From Vibrio natriegens NBRC 15636 = ATCC 14048 = DSM 759 (GTDB lineage Bacteria > Pseudomonadota > Gammaproteobacteria > Enterobacterales > Vibrionaceae), in assembly GCF_035621455.1 (NCBI RefSeq), contig NZ_CP141823.1, positions 1,550,001 through 1,614,000 on the forward strand: a stretch of 64,000 bases of DNA. Reading direction: 5' to 3'. The stretch's first letter is position 1; each line of letters opens with the position of its first letter. Both the position numbers and the translations under genes were made by a program. This document shows positions 8,537 through 16,546 of the stretch, piece by piece. The notes under the pieces are model-generated. The model had not been told where the DNA came from, did not search any database, and worked only from the letters and a program-made list of their open reading frames with translations.

Positions 8537-9796
8537 ATGAACAGTAATATTTCAATATCACTACACGACCTAGTCAAAGCAGATTCACCGAACGATGTGA
8601 TGCGACAGTTAGATAATGGTGCCTTAATTGACGCCCGTGATAACAACGGCTGCACGCCACTGATGATTGCGGTGCAAAATAATAATGTTGCTATGGCTGC
8701 GTTGCTATTGGAAAAGGGTGCAGATGCTAATGCAGGCGATGTGACTATGCTAACGCCTTATCTGTGTGCGGGCGCAAATGGCTTTCACGAGCTGTTGTCA
8801 CTAACTCTCAAATATGGTGCTGATGTGACTAGTGTTAACCGTTTTGGTGGTACTCCACTGCTACCATCAAGTGAAAAAGGTTTTTTGCGTACTGTACAAG
8901 TCAGCCTAGAGGCTGGTATTCCGGTCAACCACGTAAATAAACTCGGTTGGTCTGCGTTGCTAGAAGCGGTCATTCTGGGTGATGGTGGTTATTTATATGG
9001 TGATGTGATTGAGGTTCTATTAGGTGCAGGCGCAGATCAACACCTTAAAGATCGTGACGGTATTAGTGCTCTACAACATGCACAAGCGCGAAAGCAAACG
9101 AAAATTGTCGAGCTAATGACTAACGCTGAAGCACTGCGTCAACGCCAAAGTAACTTATTGCGTCAAGTCAAAGCACATATAGCCGCTTTTGAATACGAGC
9201 AAGCTCTAGGTATATTGGTTGCGAACCCATCTGACTTTTATGACAAAGTAGGTTATCACTACTACCACGGCTATGTGCTAATGGAATTGGGCCGTTATCA
9301 AGAAGCAGTTGATGCTTACCGCGAAGCTTTGCCGTTGAGTGATAACCCTGCTGAATTTCATTTGTATATTGCTAATAGCTACCGACTGGCAAAACAGAGT
9401 GAGCAAGCATTAGCGGAGTTTGATCTCGGGATCGCAGCGGATCCTAACTCATCGTTTGTGCGTTATCACAAGTCGAACTACCTGCGTGAGTTAGGCTTGC
9501 ATGAAGTCGCCGTCGACACAATGCGTCAATTGTTAGCGGTGGATCCAAATCGGTACGATTACTCGTTCCATTTGGCGAATAGCTTGCGTTCATTGGGCCG
9601 ACATAGCGAAGCGATATGCGCGATTGAAAATGCAATTACTCATGATTCCACCAATGCTCTGTATTATTTACATAAAGGAAAGTCGTTAGAGTTAATTGGC
9701 GAAAATCAACAAGCATTAATACTCGTAAATTATGCAATTGATGTTTGTGATGATGAAAGTGAATTATTGGAATTTAAACTTCAACTACTCAATTAA
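8537..9796 (+). CDS. ankyrin-repeat plus TPR protein
   Basis: 419-residue, probably cytoplasmic, repeat protein. Residues about 15-190 contain ankyrin repeats (DARDNNGCTPLMIAVQNNN, GADANAGDVTMLTPYLCAG and similar), and about 230-400 contain tetratricopeptide repeats (YHGYVLMELGRYQEAVDAYREAL, FHLYIANSYRLAKQSEQALAEF and similar). Both are protein-interaction folds with no catalytic residues. A ribosome-binding site (AAGGA) lies before the ATG, and only 10 bp separate it from the permease. Its place between permease and FdrA suggests a scaffold or regulator for the carbamoyltransferase. No function for this arrangement is known to me. The fusion of the two repeat types in one short protein is uncommon. 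Confidence 0.8.
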   Translation: MNSNISISLHDLVKADSPNDVMRQLDNGALIDARDNNGCTPLMIAVQNNNVAMAALLLEKGADANAGDVTMLTPYLCAGANGFHELLSLTLKYGADVTSVNRFGGTPLLPSSEKGFLRTVQVSLEAGIPVNHVNKLGWSALLEAVILGDGGYLYGDVIEVLLGAGADQHLKDRDGISALQHAQARKQTKIVELMTNAEALRQRQSNLLRQVKAHIAAFEYEQALGILVANPSDFYDKVGYHYYHGYVLMELGRYQEAVDAYREALPLSDNPAEFHLYIANSYRLAKQSEQALAEFDLGIAADPNSSFVRYHKSNYLRELGLHEVAVDTMRQLLAVDPNRYDYSFHLANSLRSLGRHSEAICAIENAITHDSTNALYYLHKGKSLELIGENQQALILVNYAIDVCDDESELLEFKLQLLN

Positions 9797-9919
9797 TAAG
9801 TAACGATTTATTAATTGGAATAATTTATAAAATTATTTCGTTATTCACACTTTGTGGCAATAGTGACAGAGTTGGTATCACTATTGCCAAAATAAAGTAT
9901 AGATATAAAAGAGGCGAAT

Positions 9920-11476
9920 ATGTTCGTTAAAGTAACAGTCAAAAAAAACACGTATTTTGATTCGGTGTCGTTAATGGCTTTGTCTACAAAAGTCAATGAG
10001 TTAAAAGATGTCGAGCAGGCGTTTGTCGCAATGGCTACCGACATGAATAAAGGTGTATTAGATAATGTAGGTTTATTGGACGATGAAATTCGCAGTTCGA
10101 ACAGCGGTGACCTATTTGTTGTTATTAAAGCAGTTAGTGAAAAAGCTTGTGAACAGACGCTAGAAGAAGTTGAAAAATTATTAAAAGGTGGCGATAACGC
10201 CACTGCTGGATTAGGCGGTTCGCAAGAAAAGAAATTTACTACTCTAAAAAGTGCATTAAAGCACCAGCCAGAAGCTAATCTTGCGATTATTTCGGTACCG
10301 GGCGAATTTGCTAAACGTGAAGCAAAAATGGCACTGGATAATGATCTGCATGTATTGATGTTCAGTGATAACGTTTCAGTTGAAGATGAGGTCGAGCTAA
10401 AGACGTTAGCTCATGAAAAGGGCTTGTTGATGATGGGGCCTGATTGCGGTACTGCGATCATCAATAACGTGGGCCTTTGCTTTGCGAATAAAGTACGCAC
10501 TGGAAAAATTGGTATCGTTGGTGCATCGGGTACAGGTAGCCAGGAAGTAGCAGCACGAGTCCATGACTTTGGCGGCGGTATTACTCAGCTACTGGGGACC
10601 GGTGGTCGTGATTTGAGCGAAGCCGTTGGTGGTATCATGATGCTAGATGGTTTACGTGCACTTGAAGCCGATCCTAACACTGAAGTTGTACTCATCGTTT
10701 CTAAGCCTGCAGCGAAAAGCGTTGAAGCCAAAGTGCTTGAGCAAGTGAAATCAATGTCGAAACCTGTTGTCGTGTGTCTACTTGGCGGCGATGAAGCGCC
10801 TGTGGTAGAAGCAGGAGCGCATTTTGCGAAAACCACCAAAGAAGCAGCGCTACAAGCGGTTATCCTTGCGGGCATCGACGAAGCTGGTATTAACAAACGC
10901 ACGCTTAATCTCCCCCTAATTGAAGAAATCAAAGCGAAGCTGAAACCAGAGCAAAAGTACATCCGCGGTCTATTCTGTGGCGGTACTCTGTGTGAAGAAT
11001 CGATGATGTTAGCACGAGAATATTTCTCAGATGTGTACAGCAATATCGCGAAAAAACCAGAACAACGTTTGACTGATATTAACGATAGCCAAGCACATAC
11101 CTTCATTGATTTTGGTGACGATGATTTCACTAATGGTCGTCCTCATCCAATGATTGATCCATCATCACGCATAGAGCGTTTGCTTAAAGAAGCTGACGAT
11201 CCAGAAGTCGGCGTTATCGTTCTTGATTTTGTGATTGGCTACGGTTCTCACGAAGATCCAGTCGGTGTAACGATTCCTGCCATCATTGAAGCGAAACAAA
11301 AAGCCGAAGCTCGTGGACAACATTTAGAAATCCTTGGTTATGTTCTAGGTACGGATTTAGATAGTCCAGACATGAATGAACAAATTGAGAAACTGGCACA
11401 AGTGGGCGTCACTATCTCCAGCAGTAGCCAAAACACCGGATTACTGGCACGTGGTTTTGTGAGCAAAGGAGAATAA
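9920..11476 (+). CDS. fdrA: FdrA-like (AllF) acyl-CoA synthetase-like subunit
   Basis: 518-residue protein resembling FdrA, built like the alpha chain of succinyl-CoA synthetases. A Rossmann-type nucleotide-binding region (GKIGIVGASGTGSQEVAARVHDFGGGITQLLGTGGRD) lies near residues 190-235, with second-domain repeats further on (VGVIVLDFVIGYGSHEDP). In E. coli, FdrA with YlbE and YlbF is reported as an oxamic transcarbamylase acting at the end of allantoin breakdown, making carbamoyl phosphate and oxamate in reversible exchange. Here it is followed after 2 bp by the YlbE-like gene, so they are certainly co-transcribed. The family is clear; the substrate is inferred. Confidence 0.88.
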   Translation: MFVKVTVKKNTYFDSVSLMALSTKVNELKDVEQAFVAMATDMNKGVLDNVGLLDDEIRSSNSGDLFVVIKAVSEKACEQTLEEVEKLLKGGDNATAGLGGSQEKKFTTLKSALKHQPEANLAIISVPGEFAKREAKMALDNDLHVLMFSDNVSVEDEVELKTLAHEKGLLMMGPDCGTAIINNVGLCFANKVRTGKIGIVGASGTGSQEVAARVHDFGGGITQLLGTGGRDLSEAVGGIMMLDGLRALEADPNTEVVLIVSKPAAKSVEAKVLEQVKSMSKPVVVCLLGGDEAPVVEAGAHFAKTTKEAALQAVILAGIDEAGINKRTLNLPLIEEIKAKLKPEQKYIRGLFCGGTLCEESMMLAREYFSDVYSNIAKKPEQRLTDINDSQAHTFIDFGDDDFTNGRPHPMIDPSSRIERLLKEADDPEVGVIVLDFVIGYGSHEDPVGVTIPAIIEAKQKAEARGQHLEILGYVLGTDLDSPDMNEQIEKLAQVGVTISSSSQNTGLLARGFVSKGE

Positions 11477-11478
11477 AA

Positions 11479-12897
11479 ATGAGCAAAGTAGCACAACTAT
11501 TTTCAGATCTGAATGTGATAAATGTAGGTTTGGAATTTTTTAAACAGGATATTCAGAAACAACAAGCGCCTGTTACTCAAGTAAGCTGGCAGCCAATTGC
11601 TGGTGGTAACAAAGCAGTGATTGATGCTCTGGATAAATTGGCACAGCCAGAAGTCGCTGACAAAATCGAGTCGGCAAACGAAGAAGCGGTAACACGCATC
11701 ATTAATTCACATCCAGTGCTGGTAGGTTACGAGCGAGCGATCGATGTTGTTCCGGGCATGACCAAAACTACAATCCTTCACGCAGGTCCACCGGTTGCAT
11801 GGGAAGATATGAATGGCCCAATGCGCGGTGCGGTGACAGGTGCGCTGATTTTTGAAGGCCTTGCTAGCAACTTAGATGAAGCATTCCGACTTGCTGGTTC
11901 AGGTGAGATTACCTTCTCACCTTGTCACGAGCACGACTGTGTTGGCTCAATGGCAGGTGTCACTTCTGCATCTATGTACATGCACGTAGTGAAGAACCAA
12001 ACTTACGGTAACATTGCGTACACCAACCTCAGTGAACAGATGGCGAAAATCCTACGTATGGGTGCAAACGATGAGAGCGTTGTTGAGCGTCTAATTTGGA
12101 TGCGCGAAGTACTAGGTCCAATGCTAAAAGCGGCAATGGAAATCGGTGGACCGATCGACCTACGCCTGATGCTAGCACAAGCACTGCATATGGGCGATGA
12201 GTGCCACAACCGTAACAACGCAGGTACGGCATTATTATCTCAGGCTCTGACGCCACGAATTCTACAGACAGACTTCACAATTGAGCAAAAACGCGAAGTA
12301 TTCGAGTTTATTGCCTCTAGTGATTACTTCTCTGGTCCTACGTGGATGGCAATGTGTAAGTGTGCACTGGATGCGGGACACGGTGTCGAAAACAGTACTA
12401 TTGTGACCACAATGGCACGAAACGGCGTGGAGTTTGGTATTCGAATGAGTGGTATGCCTGGTTTTACTTGGTTTACTGGGCCTGCACAAAAAGTGGTTGG
12501 TCCTCTATTTGCGGGTTACAAGCCTGAAGACTCTGGCCTGGATATTGGTGATAGTGCGATCACTGAAACATACGGCATTGGTGGCTTTGCTATGGCAACG
12601 GCTCCTGCAATCGTTGCTTTGGTTGGTGGAACAGTGGGAGAAGCAATTGATTACTCAATTCAAATGGATGAAATCACGACCGACACTAACCCAAACGTCA
12701 CGATCCCTCTACTTAATTTCAAAGGCATTTCGTCTGGTATTGATGTGCGTAAGGTACTAGAAACAGGCATTTTGCCTATCATCAACACCGCTATCGCTCA
12801 CAAAGAACCAGGCGTAGGCATGATCGGTTGTGGTATCACTAACCCACCAATCGAATGTTTTGAGAAAGCGTTACTCGCATTTGCCAAAAAGATGTAA
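11479..12897 (+). CDS. DUF1116 protein, YlbE/AllG-like carbamoyltransferase subunit
   Basis: 472-residue DUF1116 protein, homologous to E. coli YlbE (AllG). Conserved family stretches are visible: HAGPPVAWEDMNGPMRGAVTGAL, ITFSPCHEHDCVGSMAGVTSASM with its His/Cys cluster, LHMGDECHNRNNAG and GIGGFAMATAPAIVALVGG. It starts 2 bp after fdrA and is followed 141 bp later by carbamate kinase. Together with FdrA and the DUF2877 protein it should form the oxamate-type carbamoyltransferase. Which residues bind substrate cannot be told from the sequence alone. Confidence 0.88.
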   Translation: MSKVAQLFSDLNVINVGLEFFKQDIQKQQAPVTQVSWQPIAGGNKAVIDALDKLAQPEVADKIESANEEAVTRIINSHPVLVGYERAIDVVPGMTKTTILHAGPPVAWEDMNGPMRGAVTGALIFEGLASNLDEAFRLAGSGEITFSPCHEHDCVGSMAGVTSASMYMHVVKNQTYGNIAYTNLSEQMAKILRMGANDESVVERLIWMREVLGPMLKAAMEIGGPIDLRLMLAQALHMGDECHNRNNAGTALLSQALTPRILQTDFTIEQKREVFEFIASSDYFSGPTWMAMCKCALDAGHGVENSTIVTTMARNGVEFGIRMSGMPGFTWFTGPAQKVVGPLFAGYKPEDSGLDIGDSAITETYGIGGFAMATAPAIVALVGGTVGEAIDYSIQMDEITTDTNPNVTIPLLNFKGISSGIDVRKVLETGILPIINTAIAHKEPGVGMIGCGITNPPIECFEKALLAFAKKM

Positions 12898-12940
12898 TTA
12901 AGAGAATAGATAGGGGCTTAGTCCCATAACACTTAATGAC

Positions 12941-12964
12941 TGCGCCAGTGAAGACGCTGGCGCA
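12941..12964 (+). other. intercistronic hairpin before carbamate kinase
   Basis: Perfect 8-bp stem TGCGCCAG (12941-12948) / CTGGCGCA (12957-12964) in the 141-bp gap. There is no T-run, so it is more likely an mRNA stability or processing element than a terminator. Confidence 0.5.
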
Positions 12965-13038
12965 ATCCCCAGTGGCTAATTATAAGAACATTAAACATGT
13001 TCTATGTCTTGATGGGGGCTAACAGTAGAGGTGTACCA

Positions 13039-13977
13039 ATGAGAATTGTTTTAGCACTAGGCGGTAACGCTTTATTAGAACGCGGCCAACCATTAACAGC
13101 AGAAAACCAACGTATCAATATTAAAAAAGCTGCCGCAGCGATAGCGGAAATTGCCAAGCAACATGAAGTAGTTATTGTTCATGGCAATGGTCCACAAGTG
13201 GGCTTACTGATGGAACAAAATAGCCAGTATCAACAACAAAAGCCAGAAGTGACCGCGTATCCATTGGATGTGTTGGGTGCACAAACCTGCGGTATGATTG
13301 GTTATATGTTGCAGCAAGAGTTATTCAATGCTGATAATAAATTACATATAACAACGATGTTCTCCCAGACATGTGTCGATATCGAAGATAGTGCATTTGA
13401 CGATCCAACCAAGTTCGTTGGCCCTGTATATAAAGACGAAGATATCGAAGCATTGCGTGCAGAGAATCCTGCGGCTATCTACAAGAAAGATGGCGACTAC
13501 TACCGTCGAGTTGTAGCATCACCTCAACCTCAAAATATCGTTGAGTCGGAACAGATTACCCGTCTACTAGAAAGCGGCAACACGGTCATTGCTTGTGGCG
13601 GTGGCGGCGTTCCGGTGTTTGAAGCGCAAGACGGTAAGTTGGTTGGCGTAGAATGTGTAATCGATAAGGACTTAACGGCTGAATTGCTGGCAGAACAGAT
13701 TGAAGCTGACTTATTTATTATTCTGACCGACGGTGCAGTTTATCTCAACTACGGTAAGGAAAATCAACAAGCTATTAAATGCGCTACACCAAAAGAACTA
13801 TCAAACTATGATTTTCCGGCAGGATCTATGGGGCCAAAAATAGATGCAGTATGTCGCTTTGTCAGTCGGGGGCATGGTGATGCAGCGATTGGTGCGTTAG
13901 ACCAGTTGGACGCAGTGATTAATGGTGAATCAGGTACTCGAATTACTCAAGGTGAAGGAATAAGTTTTTATTCCTAA
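13039..13977 (+). CDS. carbamate kinase
   Basis: 312-residue amino-acid-kinase-fold enzyme that transfers phosphate from carbamoyl phosphate to ADP, giving ATP, ammonia and CO2. Recognisable motifs are LALGGNALLERGQ at the N-terminus, VIVHGNGPQVGLLMEQN, PLDVLGAQTCGMIGY, VIACGGGGVPVF, IDKDLTAELLAEQ and GSMGPKIDA. The ATG at 13039 is chosen because the protein family begins with this strand and GAGG lies upstream; the in-frame ATG at 12997 would add 14 unconserved residues. It ends the FdrA/DUF1116 operon, the arrangement expected for the oxamate pathway, where E. coli has the homologue YbcF. Confidence 0.93.
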   Translation: MRIVLALGGNALLERGQPLTAENQRINIKKAAAAIAEIAKQHEVVIVHGNGPQVGLLMEQNSQYQQQKPEVTAYPLDVLGAQTCGMIGYMLQQELFNADNKLHITTMFSQTCVDIEDSAFDDPTKFVGPVYKDEDIEALRAENPAAIYKKDGDYYRRVVASPQPQNIVESEQITRLLESGNTVIACGGGGVPVFEAQDGKLVGVECVIDKDLTAELLAEQIEADLFIILTDGAVYLNYGKENQQAIKCATPKELSNYDFPAGSMGPKIDAVCRFVSRGHGDAAIGALDQLDAVINGESGTRITQGEGISFYS

Positions 13978-14121
13978 ATATTTCAGTCATTTTAATTTAC
14001 GTACATAGTCGGTTAATAAAGGCTATGGGTAAGTTCTAAATTATTTACATAAAAATAGTGATGCTGTTTTATATAAACAGTAATGCCTATTCCATAAGCA
14101 GAATTATATAAGGAAGATAGA

Positions 14122-15249
14122 ATGAAAAAAATATCGCTCACAGTTTTAATGACTGCCATTATTTCCACTCCTCTAATGGCGGAAACTATTTATAACGGAG
14201 ATGTTATTCAAGGACGAAAAGTTATTACAAAGTTGGATGTGAAAGACTTTGATAGTAATAGTGTATCGGAACTATTTTTTCGAGCCGGTGACCAAATTAA
14301 TACAGGCCAGTATTATTATGTTCCGGTAACCGTGATTAAAGGCAAACTTCCAGGTAAGGCTGTTATGTTTGTTGCTGGGGTACATGCAAACGAAATGAAC
14401 CCTTACTTAACGGCAAATTTAATCAAACAACAACTCGATACTGAAAAAATGTCAGGAACAGTGACAATCGTTCATCAGTACAATATCCCCGGCTTGATAA
14501 ATAATATTCGCGAGTTCGTACCCTCTGGTCCAGTAAAAGTAAACAGTAATCTTAATCGTCAAGTTGCATTGGACTCGGTCGTTAGCAGCAGTCAACGTTA
14601 CTCATATACACTTTGGAACCATTTGCTAAAAGATAATGCTGATTTTGCGTTAGATATGCATACCGCTAACCCGACAACATTTCCATTAGCTGCCTATTCA
14701 GATTTGAGTATTCCTGCTGTGAAACAACTAACACGATTGTTCCCTCTTAACGCGACGATCAATAGTTCGGGAACCACGTCCGTTTCTGGCGCATATAATT
14801 CTATCGGTGTACCAGCATTCACTCTGGAAATTGGCTCTCGTGAAGTATATGAACCGGAATGGGTAGAAAAGGCGCTGCAAGGAGCAATAAACTTATTGCG
14901 ATTCGCTGATGTTATAGATGGGGAGTTCCAGACCTATCAAGACATCGTAGATACGAATGTATGGCTGGATGTTACGGCTGAGTACGGTGGATTTGTCGTG
15001 CCGGAGATCAAGGTACTCGATAAGGTTAAAAAAGGCGACTTAATGTTTACTCAGTATGATGCTTTTGGACATGTCGCCAAACAATATACCAGCCCAGCTG
15101 ATGGACTAGTGATTCAGGTTATTCAGAACCCTATGGCCGAAGCGGGGATGCAATTGGGATCCGTGGTGTATTTTGATCCTGCCAAGGAATTGTCTGACAA
15201 CGAGGGTGTTGGTTCTGTTACCGTGAAAGATATACCAAGTAAAAAATAG
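14122..15249 (+). CDS. secreted succinylglutamate desuccinylase/aspartoacylase-family (M14-like) hydrolase
   Basis: 375-residue protein with a signal peptide (about residues 1-20, ending LMA before ETIYNG), so probably periplasmic. The zinc metallopeptidase-like core shows H-A-N-E in FVAGVHANEMNP (His and Glu ligands), a second His in ALDMHTANP, and a catalytic-Glu candidate in FTLEIGSREVYEP. The C-terminal 90 residues form the beta-rich domain usual in the AstE/AspA family (VKKGDLMFTQYD ... SPADGLVIQV). Family members deacylate N-acyl amino acids. A link to the carbamoyl-compound cluster upstream is possible but not shown, since 144 bp of promoter-like DNA separates them. A strong terminator follows. 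Confidence 0.8.
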   Translation: MKKISLTVLMTAIISTPLMAETIYNGDVIQGRKVITKLDVKDFDSNSVSELFFRAGDQINTGQYYYVPVTVIKGKLPGKAVMFVAGVHANEMNPYLTANLIKQQLDTEKMSGTVTIVHQYNIPGLINNIREFVPSGPVKVNSNLNRQVALDSVVSSSQRYSYTLWNHLLKDNADFALDMHTANPTTFPLAAYSDLSIPAVKQLTRLFPLNATINSSGTTSVSGAYNSIGVPAFTLEIGSREVYEPEWVEKALQGAINLLRFADVIDGEFQTYQDIVDTNVWLDVTAEYGGFVVPEIKVLDKVKKGDLMFTQYDAFGHVAKQYTSPADGLVIQVIQNPMAEAGMQLGSVVYFDPAKELSDNEGVGSVTVKDIPSKK

Positions 15250-15267
15250 AATTAAGTTGTTGAAAAT

Positions 15268-15291
15268 AGCCTGGCTTATGCCAGGCTTTTG
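15268..15291 (+). terminator. Rho-independent terminator
   Basis: AGCCTGGC (15268-15275), loop TTAT, GCCAGGCT (15280-15287), then T-rich sequence. Confidence 0.9.
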
Positions 15292-15662
15292 TTTGTATTT
15301 GTTTTCTGTTTATGACAGTTAACGAATGGATAGACCACCACAATTATTGTACTCATCAAGAAAGTGAGCGACTCTGTCGTACCTTAACTACCAACCGATT
15401 TTGTCGACTTACATATTACCAGGGGAAGTGATAGAACTATTTTCTTTTCCAGAGGCGTGCCAGCACGATCGCGGCTAGCTCGTTTGTGCCCCATTTCCAC
15501 TTAGATCATTTGCTCGCAACATTTTTGAGGCTGGTCATTTGACCTATTATTTCTAATGCAGTTGTTCACCTGGTTACATAGAATTTGTTAATGATGATTT
15601 GTAAACCCTGCCAATGTATACTCACCTGTCTAGTCACGAGTATTGGGTTTGGAGACAGAAGT
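15292..15662. other. intergenic region with dispersed-repeat copy
   Basis: About 370 bp without a gene. A 40-bp stretch at 15367-15406 is nearly the same as 50361-50400 (five differences by eye), so it is a dispersed repeat or mobile-element scar. GGAG at 15651-15654 is the likely ribosome-binding site for a TTG start at 15663. Confidence 0.5.
15367..15406. repeat. dispersed 40-bp repeat, copy 1
   Basis: See the copy at 50361-50400. The shared core is CTGTCGTACCTTAA. Confidence 0.5.
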
Positions 15663-16292
15663 TTGGTTGATTCTTATGCGTATGAAAATGTTGGTGAGTT
15701 TGCAAAAGCTTTAGGGCATGAAAAGCGGTTATTAATTATCGAGTTGCTTAGTAGCCATGAGCGTTGTGTCGAAGACTTAGCTACCGCTATGGGAATTGGC
15801 GTTAAATCAGTTTCTGCCCACCTTAAGGTCATGAGAACTCAGGGAATCCTTACTACACGTAAAGAAGGTCTTAGGGTTTATTATCGACTACGTAACGACA
15901 ACATATTGAAATTATTTCAGTCTTTATGGGAAGTGGCATTATCCAATAAAGATATCACCCCTTTAGACAAAAATAGTGATTTTTGTCTTACGCTTAAAGA
16001 CCTACTTGGTGCATTAGAGTCGAAGAAAACTGTGTTATTGGATGTTCGTGAATCCGATATGTACGAAGAAGGTCATATTCCTAGCGCAATTTCTATCCCT
16101 GTTGATGAACTTACACAATGGGCCGAAAACTATGAAAATTCAGATGAGATGGTCGTGGTTTACTGCGAAGGCTACTATTGTATTCAAGCTATTGATGCGA
16201 CAAATATCCTTAAGGACAAAGGGCTGAACGTAAAAATGTATCGCAATGGCTTAGATGAATGGGCTGCGTCAGGGTTTGAGGTCGCGAAGTAA
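15663..16292 (+). CDS. ArsR-family regulator fused to a rhodanese domain
   Basis: About 209 residues. The N-terminal 100 residues are an ArsR/SmtB winged helix (ALGHEKRLLIIELLSSHERCVEDLATAMGI ... SVSAHLKVMRTQGILTTRKEG ... YYRL). The C-terminal half is a rhodanese domain (VLLDVRESDMYEEGHIPSAISIPVDEL) with the active-site loop Y-C-E-G-Y-Y-C. Such fusions are thought to sense or handle sulfane sulfur or thiol-reactive metals. The start is taken as TTG at 15663, with GGAG eight bases upstream; the ATG at 15585 has no support from the paralogue. A paralogue without rhodanese lies at 18104. It precedes the dihydrolipoyl dehydrogenase gene, which it probably regulates. Confidence 0.87.
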   Translation: MVDSYAYENVGEFAKALGHEKRLLIIELLSSHERCVEDLATAMGIGVKSVSAHLKVMRTQGILTTRKEGLRVYYRLRNDNILKLFQSLWEVALSNKDITPLDKNSDFCLTLKDLLGALESKKTVLLDVRESDMYEEGHIPSAISIPVDELTQWAENYENSDEMVVVYCEGYYCIQAIDATNILKDKGLNVKMYRNGLDEWAASGFEVAK

Positions 16293-16315
16293 TTCGCCAT
16301 AATGTCATATTAATC

Positions 16316-16343
16316 AATAGATTATAGTTTCATGTAATCTATT
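16316..16343 (+). terminator. AT-rich inverted repeat after the ArsR-rhodanese gene
   Basis: AATAGATTA (16316-16324) pairs with TAATCTATT (16335-16343). It is followed by C- and T-rich DNA, so it could be a weak terminator or a regulator site. Confidence 0.4.
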
Positions 16344-16419
16344 CCCCCCTTATCTACAGGAAGACAAAGGTAATTGAGTTAATGTCTCTTTTGCTCTGTA
16401 AATTACTAGCAGATACCCA

Positions 16420-16526
16420 TTATTCTAAAAATCCTTAGATTACTAGAATAATATTGATCAGAAGCAATTTTTGTTTCCTTCCTTATGCTAATCTCACTGT
16501 CAGTTAATTCTTAAAATCTTTAGAAT
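16420..16526 (+). promoter_or_regulatory. candidate ArsR operators upstream of the Lpd gene
   Basis: Two inverted repeats of ATTCT/AGAAT type precede the dihydrolipoyl dehydrogenase gene: TTATTCTA/TAGAATAA (16420-16427 with 16444-16451) and ATTCT/AGAAT (16507-16511 with 16522-16526). Similar AT-rich inverted repeats are usual ArsR-family sites. The second ends just before the ribosome-binding region, where a repressor would block transcription. Confidence 0.45.
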
Positions 16527-16546
16527 ATTGGATATAGAGGCTTTTT

